Notes under the pieces: model-generated
The model's database searches: none
What the model saw: only the letters and a program-made list of their open reading frames with translations
Told to the model about the DNA's origin: nothing
Part shown: piece by piece, positions 56,701-64,000 of the stretch
Layout of the letters: each line of letters starts with the position of its first letter
Position numbering within the stretch: the first letter of the stretch is position 1
Translations under genes and position numbers: made by a program
NCBI RefSeq assembly: GCF_031143425.1
Contig: NC_090444.1
Location: 57,717,533 to 57,781,532, forward strand
Reading direction: 5' to 3'
Source: Pleurodeles waltl
Taxonomy: Eukaryota; Chordata; Amphibia; Caudata; Salamandridae
Length of the DNA stretch: 64,000 bases

Positions 56701-59444
56701 ATTGTCCCTGTCTCCAGTCTCCCTCTTCTAACTGCCTCCACCCTGTCTCTGTCTCCTGTTCCTCAGCCTATCCCATCCACACCATCAGACCAGCCTGCAC
56801 ACACCTCAACACCCAAGGGCAGCTCACACAGACATAAGGACCACAAAACACACAAACACTCACCCAAGCAACACACAGATGCAGACATGCCAACAGTCAC
56901 TACCACCTCTGTGTCCCCCTCCTCCTCGTCTCCCTCCTCCCTCCCTGTGACGTCTACACTCACACCTGCATGCACACCACCAACAGCCAGTACTTCCATC
57001 ACCTGCACACCCTCCAGTACAGACCGCACACGTGCAGTCACCACCCCCACTGCCATTTACACGTCCTCTGTGTCCTCTCCCACTGTGTCTGTCACCCCCT
57101 CTTCCAAGACACATAAACGCAGGCAGCCACCCACCCAACAGCCAAGCACCTCACGACAGCCTCCAGCCCATGCACCTTCACCCAAAGACAGCACACCTGA
57201 CTCTCCTACAACCACCTCCTCTTCCTCCGCTCCCATAACCACTACATCTACCCTTTACCTTGGTCCTAAAAAAGTTTACCTCTCCAATCTTAACCTCTTT
57301 CCTTCACCTGACCCACCCCCTCCATCTTCGAAGAGTCCCAAGAGCACCTCAGCCACCACCAGCCCGGCTTCAAGTGTCACCGTAGTGCATGGATTTTGGA
57401 GTCCACCCTTTGCCAGCAGTGATACATCGGTCAGCAGCAAGGGGACAGCCAGCCCCCCCCCTTAAAAGAGGACCCGTAAAGTAAGGGGCCGCCGCGAGAA
57501 GGCTGACACGGCTGCCCCCAGGGACCAGAGTTCGGCCACTTCACCTGCCACAACAACCAGGGGAGGCAAGGCCCAGAGAGCCACATCGAAGGAGGGCAAG
57601 GGCAGCAGGGCGGAGAAGTCAGCCAGCAGGAGCGCGGAACAGGAGGGCCCCACAAACCCCATCCCGGGTGTGAGGGGTGACACCCAAGGGCCCAGGACAC
57701 CGTCACCGAAGGGTCCAGCAACTGCACGGTCGGAGGGCGACTGAGCAGGGAGTCCTGGCGAGGTCTGACTCCCTTGAATTACAGGAAAGGCACCGCTGAA
57801 GAGGGCCCCGCCGTCCAGAAAGGCACCGCTGAACAGGGCCCGCCGTGCAGAAAGGCACCGCTGAAGAGGGCCCCGCCGTGCAGAAAGGCACCGCTGAACA
57901 GGGCTCCGCCGTGCAGAAAGGCACCGCTGAACAGGGCCCCGCCGTGCAGAAAGGCACTGCTGAAGAGGGCCCCGCCGTCCAGAAAGGCACCGCTGAAGAG
58001 GGCCCCGCCGTGCAGAAAGGCACCGCTGAACAGGGCCCCGCCGTCCAGAAAGGCACCGCTGAAGAGGGCCCCGCCGTCCAGAAAGGCACCGCTGAACAGG
58101 GCCCCGCCGTCTAAAGCACCGCTCCGCTGGGCCATTCCTGTCAAGCACCGCTCCGCTGGGCCCTTCCTGTCAAGCACCGCTCCGCTGGGCCCTTCCTGTC
58201 AAGCACCGCTCCGCTGGGCCCTTCCTGTCAAGCACCGCTCCGCTGGGCCCTTCATCTCAAGCACCGCTCCGCTGGGCCCCGCCGTCTCAAGCACCGCTCC
58301 GCTGGGCCCTTCATCTCAAGCACCGCTCCGCTGGGCCCTTCCTGTCAAGCACCGCTGGCCCAATGACAGTGCCGGTTCTGTGTCGAGCTACTGTTCACGC
58401 TGCACTCGGGCCACCCTGCCTCCTCCATAACCGGTGGTGACTGTTATCCACTTGAGAGACTGTGGCTTTGCACTCCCCAGGATGGCACAGTGGGCAACCC
58501 ACCCACTGTAGAGACTTGAGAGACTGTGGCTTTGCACTCCCCAGGATGGCACAGTGGGCAACCCACCCACTGTAGAGACTTGAGAGACTGTGGCTTTGCA
58601 CTCCCCAGGATGGCACAGTGGGCAACCCACCCACTTGTGAGACTTGAGAGACTGTGGCTTTGCACTCCCTAGGATGGCACAGTGGGCAGCCCACCCACTG
58701 TAGAGACTTGAGAGACTGTGGCTTTGCACTCCCCAGGATGGCACAGTGGGCAACCCACCCACTGTAGAGACTTGAGAGACTGTGGCTTTGCACTCCCCAG
58801 GATGGAACAGTGGGCAACCCACCCACTGTACAGACTTGAGAGACTGTGGCTTTGCACTCCCCAGAATGGCACAGTGGGCATGGTGGCCCCTTCATGGATC
58901 TGGCGTCGTGGACTCATGTGGCTGTGGTGCCCCCCCTTCCCTTCCCCCTGAGGTGCCTGTAGTTTTATCATCTGATGCCCCTGCAGTGTTCTCTCCAACG
59001 GACTCAGGTCTCCTGTGTGGGCTTTGCCCTTGTGTTGATACACTTTGGCCCACGGACAGTTGTAATTTCAGTGACTGTGCAGGACTTATTGCCTCAGTTT
59101 ATCGGTTACGCAATATTTTTACTTGATTTTTTTAAATTATTTGTGCTATTTTACCATGACTTCAATTATCCTATTTTATGCATAAATTTAGTTTCTCAAT
59201 TTAATTCTATCTTTTCATTATTCCGGGTGGTTTGGGTGGTGTCACTGTGACTTGGTGCTCTGCATTGGTGTGTAGATAGTTGGGGGGTGGGTGTATTGCG
59301 TATGTGTGTGGCCGTAACCCTTCCTCCTCCCCCTCCCCTGTGTCGTAGGTGCGCTACTCACCGTTGTCGTCTGCGCCGGAGTTCGTACTCGTGGTAGATG
59401 AGCAGGTAGACGAGAGCAGGTAGGATGTTCAATTCGGGTTCCAT
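53705..59444 (-). CDS. Harbinger DDE transposase (two exons)
   Basis: Exon 1 is 59444-59362, encoding MEPELNILPALVYLLIYHEY then a basic ELRRRRQ, with donor GTGAGT. Exon 2 is 54731-53705 after acceptor CCTTCCTAG. The join completes an Arg codon and gives 369 residues, close to HARBI1-family length (about 350). Numbering from MNPPVYR (54700), an HTH-like segment spans about 50-95. Catalytic residues are D133 (GAIDGTHV), D209 (IGDYGYPNLPW) and E245 (IIERTFGLLKARF), with the family block FPGSVHDAYVMRNS at 177-190. The tail is acidic (EEEEDDGDE). The DDE nuclease cuts the element ends and inserts at TWA. No stop or frameshift is seen, so it may be functional. The 4.6 kb intron holds another gene on the opposite strand. 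Exon 1 is supported by splice consensus and frame only. Confidence 0.85.
55195..57744 (+). pseudogene. Harbinger SANT/Myb-like protein 2, nested antisense in the transposase intron, probably broken
   Basis: Exon 1 is 55195-55308, ending CAACAG|GTAAGT. Exon 2 is 55512-55782, starting after TCAAATAG and ending A|GTGAGT. Exon 3 starts at 56166 after GTGTGAATTAG. The joined N-terminus has FTSEELEKLVDGVLPQYALL, then HQKVDIWRAIAKEVRTLG, THCYKRWEELSHGTRKTAES and TPLMSWILAVAYPDLDGRM, a SANT/Myb-like fold different from protein 1. Exon 3 is acidic, then Ser/Thr/Pro-rich. The reading frame must shift near 56450 to reach LSEEVIDLLQTIIVGQSTLL. A TAA follows a C-run at 57463, after which the same frame continues with the basic KRTRKVRGRREK to TGA at 57742. 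Frameshift and stop could be decay or sequence error. Confidence 0.72.
57785..58113 (+). repeat. 33 bp minisatellite, 10 units
   Basis: Unit 'aaaggcaccgctgaagaggg' plus 'ccccgccgtccag' or the gtgcag variant. One unit (about 57840) lacks a C, which shifts frame. On the plus strand it could encode KGTAEEGPAVQ repeats, but it lies after the stop codon of SANT-like gene 2. Long frames on both strands here are repeat artefacts. Confidence 0.9.
58114..58357 (+). repeat. 29 bp minisatellite, about 8 units
   Basis: Unit 'aagcaccgctccgctgggcc' plus 'cttcctgtc'. It follows the 33 bp array without a gap and shares the 'gcaccgct' start, so one may have grown from the other. Confidence 0.9.
58452..58880 (+). 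repeat. 64 bp minisatellite, about 6.5 units
   Basis: Unit begins 'gactgtggctttgcactccc' and ends 'cccactgtagagacttgaga'. Units are 95% or more alike by eye. It lies within the transposase intron, downstream of the two shorter arrays. Confidence 0.9.
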
Positions 59445-59771
59445 GCTGTCCTCCGTCCTCGTGGAGTGCGTAGAGGTGAGCGTTTTCACGTTCGTAGTCT
59501 GTATCCGCCGTGTTTTTATCGGCGGTGCTCCCGCCCCGGAAAAGGTGGAGGATTGGTGAGTCGTGATAGTGTGGGCGGTACATTGTCTGCCGCCCTGCCT
59601 GTTGGCGGTGACCGCCGCGCTGTTTGTTTGTCCCGCCGTGGCGGTCGGAGTGTTAAAGTGGCGGTCTGTGTTGGCGGTTCCCGCCAGTCAGAATTCATTT
59701 TTTTTTACCGCCTGCCTGTTGGCGGATTGGCCGCCGCTTTATCACCGACCGCCAGGGTCAGAATGACCCCC

Positions 59772-60252
59772 TAAGTTTAAGATTGCATTGATTGTTATTC
59801 AAAGTTGTCACAAAGCTAAGTGCCGAATCTACATCACCTTTCCAGATGATATAAATATCCTCTATATACCGGCACCATAGCACTACATTGTCCTCATACT
59901 TGGTTATATTGGAGGATACTTGCTCCTCCCACCAGCCCATAAATAAATTTGCATAGCTGGGGGCAAAGCATGTACCCATCGCAGTAGAAAAAAGTTGTTT
60001 GTGAGACAGTACCAAATCATATCGCAGATCATTTCAGTATGCATAAGATATGATAAAGATCTAGCTCTTAAGTAATGTCTAACTGCTTTAAGACCTAATT
60101 CGTGTTGGATACAGGTATAAAGGCTGGTGACATCTAGGGTCAAAAATAGAAAATCATCTTCCCAGCCCAAACCATCCATCATTCTTACAAATTGTGTTGT
60201 ATCCTTGACATAAGAGGGTAAGCACTCCACAAAGGGTCTGAGGTAGAAATCT
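59772..60252 (-). pseudogene. PLE 3, RT palm part, 5'-truncated
   Basis: On the minus strand: VECLPSYVKDTTQFVRMMDG, FLFLTLDVTSLYTCIQHELG (RT motif A), then in another frame TAMGTCFAPSYANLFMGWWE (motif B) and CRYIEDIYIIWKGD (motif C, with E in place of the first Asp of YIDD), ending NNNQCNLKL at the Harbinger insertion. The frame slips between motifs A and B. Coding stops abruptly at 60252 against (TA)n, so the copy is 5'-truncated or was inserted next to that tract. Confidence 0.85.
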
Positions 60253-60253
60253 A

Positions 60254-60345
<92 letters not shown>
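60253..60345. repeat. (TA)n microsatellite
   Basis: About 45 TA units with one or two GT interruptions, abutting the truncated 5' end of PLE 3. Confidence 0.9.
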
Positions 60346-60347
<2 letters not shown>

Positions 60348-62320
60348 ATTTTATTTTTTTTCCCCCGGGAAAAACAAAGGTTAGAAGGATGTGATAGTTA
60401 GGAAATACAATTTAAAAAAAGATAGAAATTCACTGAAAAAAACAAAGTTTACAGGGACATTATAGTTAGGTTCTAAAAGTACTTGTACAAAGCCATAGAA
60501 AGTCAGCAGTTTTAGTTATATTTCAAGTAACTATACTCGGGCCCTAAGGTAACTATAACTCAAGTCCTCACAATGCACAGATTTTTTCTCCAATATTTTG
60601 AGTGTTGATGTTATATTTATGTTTTTAATGATATTATAGAACTTGTCATGAGTGCTCTAATATGTGGGGTAAATATCAGTGCATTGTGAGGTCATGGACT
60701 CATGCTAGTGTTTCTGAGCTTCCTCATATCACTGGAGGAGGAGTAGCCACATTTCAGCCACATTTCAGCATCTATTTTCTTTTCGGTGTCTTTCAGTCTC
60801 TTCTGTAGACTAACTAATCTCTTTTTCACATCAACTAATTTGAGTTGTTGCGTATGCTTTTACCATATTGTTGCAACATATTAATGAACGGATCCCTTAC
60901 TCTGGGGGCTCGTTACGTTTTGACTATCCAGCCGACATCACGATTCCTCACAGTACAATCACTCTCGGATAAAAGGGAAAAGAGTTAGCACGCCTTATGC
61001 CTATAGCTCATCCTGTGGAGGGAGGTATGGAAAGAAATGGAAAGAAGAATATGCTCCCCTTCAGTTATTATCACTTCAAACTGATGTTGCGGTGGGGGAG
61101 GGTAGGTGTTACATGCTAATGCCTGGAGATTCCCTTTCATTTGAAAAAACTTCAGTCTACATCTGGAAAGGCTTGTGAAGGTTTAGGGGCAGCTACATCA
61201 GAGGGTCTCTTTCTCTCATGCAATTGTACTTCAAGGTTATGCACTCCAGGTCTCGGCACTCCTGCCTTTCGTCCTCTTTACTGCACTGTTTGTAGTGCCC
61301 TCTTGTTCTTTAAGGGTCGGTTACATTCATACTCACTTTCCTTTCTTCTGGATTCCTCCAGCCCTACAAGCCCAATCATTTTCCTTCTATTCTTTCCATC
61401 ATCATCTCCTACCCTAATGGCAATTGGGCACTACTGTTTGATATAATAAACAACATATCAGCCACAAACAATATTAGCCATTTGAGCAAAATACAAATGG
61501 TAAATCCTGTCAGTTTCTTACTAAAAATGTACTTATTTGTTCTGTCCGCGCATGGTGTCGGGCCACTGTCCATTCCAGTTCCACTGGAGAAACTTTACAT
61601 CTGATGACTCTGGTGGAGATGTGGTGCTCAGTCTAGTGTGCCCCTGCTTCTTCATTTGTGGAGGCAAAATTAAGCATGATAAATAGTGAAAGTATATGTA
61701 ATGGCAGATTTCAGGATCTTCCACTCAAGGAAGCATGGAACAGCCTTGAGAGGAAGATATCATTCATGTTCACAAGTTGTGGCCCTTAATAATATCCTGC
61801 TTTGCTTGCCAGGTTTGAACAGAAGGTTACACTCTTGGGAAATGTATGAAGTACAACACTGGGCACTATGGCTCCTGAGCCCCCAAAGGCCTCAGATGTT
61901 TTGAGAGTAAGTCAATGGCACAGAAACGTCATGCAAATGGAAGGCAACATCCATATTTGATTATTAGTTCTTACATTCATAACTTGATTTGTGGCTGTTA
62001 ACATGGCACTTCATTGGAACACATGAGCATGTTACAAAGATATTTTACATTTGTTTTCAGAGGGACAAAGAGGAAATATAGAAAAAGCTGGGCAGAATCA
62101 TAGAAAAAAGGCCTTTTGATAAAGGATCATTAATTTTAGTGCAGGAGGCATTTTCCACTTTCTATGCATGATGCAAAACGCATCATGCAACAAAGGTGAA
62201 GTAACAAGGAGAAATAAACATATTGTTCCTTATTACTCCTGTCTGTGGCGTGGTGTGGTTCCTACGAATTTAGTAGGACTGTGTATAGAGAACAACACAA
62301 CTTCATGATGCAAAGACTAA
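60346..62320. other. No gene; one R2 repeat copy
   Basis: 60400-60560 is the inverted relative of the R2 repeat at 9678-9872, and its right part ('ctaaggtaactataac') also recurs at about 63915 and, reversed, near 12430. The remainder to 62320 shows nothing I can support. A 9-bp perfect hairpin GCATGATGC/GCATCATGC lies at about 62166-62188. Confidence 0.4.
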
Positions 62321-62461
62321 GGGCCTGATTCAGATATTTTTCAGATAGGTCACAACAGTGATGGATATCCCATCCGCCGAAATCTAAATCCCATAATATT
62401 CTATGGGCTTTGCATTTCATTGTGATGGAGTAACCCATCTGCCAATATATCATTCAGGCCC
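62321..62461. mobile_element. Palindromic MITE, 141 bp
   Basis: GGGCCTGATTCAGATATTT and, in reverse, GGGCCTGAATGATATATT are inverted repeats, and the interior continues as an imperfect palindrome around 'cccataatattctatggg'. Flanks are TAA and TCA, so the 3-bp duplication is imperfect. Confidence 0.65.
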
Positions 62462-64000
62462 TCAGTCATTGGGTTTGATTAGCTATAATGTTAGTTTGTT
62501 TGGCAATCTCACAGTAGCACATCTAAACTCCTCACCTTACATTGTTGTAGATGTTGTTAGTAACCTCGAACAGGACTCTCTGAATCCCAAGGGACACAGG
62601 GAAACAGACCTAACCCTTTGGATTGTCCCTTTTGCATGCCAAAGGTGTCACAAAGACAATATACAATAATGCATTTTCAAATGTTTACTGAAAAGATCTA
62701 AGCTTTGAAAATAAAACATGAACTGTGATTATTAGACAGGTGAGATACATCGTTGATATAAGCATTTGTAGGTTAGTGAAAAAATACAAATAATTCCACT
62801 ATGTTAATTGTTCATAATGTTACCAAGGTTACTCCTGTCTATTACTAATTTCGCAAAGCTAAAGAAAGCATGTCGGAAATACTCATCTGCAAGGCCCACT
62901 AGAATGATCTATCCCCATATATTGGTACTGTATGTCAGGAAGCTGGCCTCAGTGCATCACTGATTGAACTGCTCTGCATACTTCTATAGTATGACTATTT
63001 TCATTCTCACCATGAAGGTCGGGAAGAGCAGAACTGTATCTCAGTCACAGCAGATTTCCATGATGACTCTGGCAGGAAGTGAACCACTCACTGACATCGG
63101 CATGGACGCCGCTTAAATAATAAAATGGCAAGCTATCACACTGGGGCAGAGGTGCAGAACAATGTCTTTAATTAGTCTGGACAGAAGTAGTCATCTACTA
63201 TGAGTAAAACTAAAATAATATAAAATGTTGTGCAACCCTGTAACTAAATGTGCAGACTTTCAGGGCTAAAATGACTATAAGAAGTTAATGCACAGATGGC
63301 ACGTTCTCTCATTAGACAAACGTGTAAACCACCATTGGAAACAGTTAAAACAAAAAGCTAAAATAGAGACTAAATGTATGCTACACAACAATGGAAGACA
63401 TGCCAATTTAACGCAATTCCAGAATTACAACTGTTAGTAAATCTGGAATTGTGTGAATTCCATGCATAGATGCACAGAAATGCCCATGCTCCTCCCATGG
63501 AATGCCTACCATTAAGAAATGTAATACAATGCAGGGCAAGCCACTGTGTTGTGTTACATTTCTTTACAAAGCCACACAAGTTGACACAAATCAAGCATTG
63601 CGTGGTTTTTTAAATCCCAATTAAGCTAACAAGACAGACACAAGGTACTGGGCTCATGTAAAGTGTTTGTAGGAGGACTTATCATTCTGTGTCCAATAAT
63701 ATCATAGCCCAACAGTTTGAGCAGCAATTAGAAAGCCAAATTACCATGTCATGTAGTATCTTTGCAAAGGAATTTAAACTGTGTTTCCAAGAAGAGTATG
63801 TTGATGAAATAAAGTTCAAATAACCAAGGTGCTAGTTTTGTTGAATACATTTTGAGTTCTGTGTTCAAAAAGTATTGCATTCATAGTTAAGCACATTGCT
63901 CTGGACACAAACTCACTGCCTAAGGTAACTATAACGCACACCCTAATATTTCCTGAACCCAAAAAAAGGAGTGTTTTTGATTGTGTGGCAACATAAATGT
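62462..64000. other. No gene recognised
   Basis: AT-rich spacer. The phrase 'aattccagaattac' faces 'aaatctggaattg' around 63413-63455 as a weak inverted repeat. The R2-like 'taaggtaactataacg' occurs at about 63921. No exons found. Confidence 0.3.

Larger units (their letters stand above)
51101..59771 (+). mobile_element. PIF/Harbinger DNA transposon, complete, 8,671 bp, three genes
   Basis: It is flanked by TAA (51098-51100 and 59772-59774). The ends are GGTGGTCATTCTGACC and, in reverse, GGGGGTCATTCTGACC, with more GCGGT-rich subterminal repeats inside. It carries a spliced SANT/Myb-like gene (plus), a spliced DDE transposase (minus), and a second SANT/Myb-like gene (plus) lying within the transposase intron. 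Known Harbinger elements usually carry two genes, a transposase and one Myb/SANT-like partner that helps it enter the nucleus and bind DNA. It was inserted into the RT of PLE 3. Confidence 0.9.

Noticed and set aside
57462..58430. Long overlapping open frames on both strands (up to 228 codons)
   Set aside because: They are produced by the 33 and 29 bp minisatellites, whose units lack stops in several frames. There is no non-repeat coding support.
58444..58895. Repetitive open frames over the 64 bp array
   Set aside because: Array period is not a multiple of three, so repeats are read in shifting frames. No evidence of coding.
60905..60960. Minus-strand CGTGATGTCGGC...AAAACG, resembling a hammerhead core
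   Set aside because: Core positions 8-9 do not fit, helix I arms do not pair, and the GAAA box reads CAAA. Probably chance.

Overview
This window reads as intergenic DNA from a very large, repeat-packed vertebrate genome, most likely a salamander (a newt such as Pleurodeles would fit). That assignment is an inference. It rests on GIY-YIG Penelope-like elements (PLEs), a long multi-gene PIF/Harbinger DNA transposon with many small relatives, LTR-like units of about 2.8 kb, L1-type and L2/CR1-type LINE remains, and almost no host coding sequence. No rRNA, tRNA, CRISPR array or prokaryotic operon is visible.

Layout. 1-569: end of an LTR-like element. 1.5-4.5 kb: decayed L1-type LINE (minus). 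6.4-14.6 kb: small DNA transposons, a dispersed repeat family, minisatellites, (TA)n tracts and two PLE terminal fragments carrying hammerhead-ribozyme-like motifs. 14.8-21.8 kb: a tandem array of about 170 bp units split by two LTR-like insertions in opposite orientations, each with a perfect 5-bp target duplication. 25.6-29.1 kb: a third LTR-like copy with two DNA transposons nested in it. 31.3-31.9 kb: a 628 bp element made almost wholly of consecutive hairpins. 32.4-32.6 kb: the one good host-gene candidate, a TATA box, signal-peptide exon and splice donor on the minus strand. 33.3-35.7 kb: an LTR fragment fused to a truncated Harbinger. 36.4-41.8 kb: a PLE (plus) broken by two hairpin-rich DNA transposons. 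41.9-43.0 kb: an apparently perfect 530-bp-arm palindrome. 43.5-47.2 kb: a second PLE (minus) with an inverted 5' piece. 48.5 kb: a LINE 3' end. 49.4-60.25 kb: a third PLE (minus) cut in two by an 8,671 bp Harbinger transposon (51101-59771).

The Harbinger is the most gene-like object. It has a spliced SANT/Myb-like gene (plus), a spliced DDE transposase with an intact reading frame (minus), and inside the transposase's 4.6 kb intron, on the opposite strand, a second SANT/Myb-like gene that looks damaged, followed by three adjacent minisatellites. Its terminal repeat GGKGGTCATTCTGACC is shared with the 628/629 bp hairpin elements at 31256 and 38111, so this transposase family probably moved them.

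The two most unusual signals are: (1) hammerhead-like cores in PLE termini where the usual C3-G8 core pair appears as G3-C8 in five copies and U3-A8 in another; (2) hairpin-array transposons whose stems differ between copies yet remain complementary within each copy.
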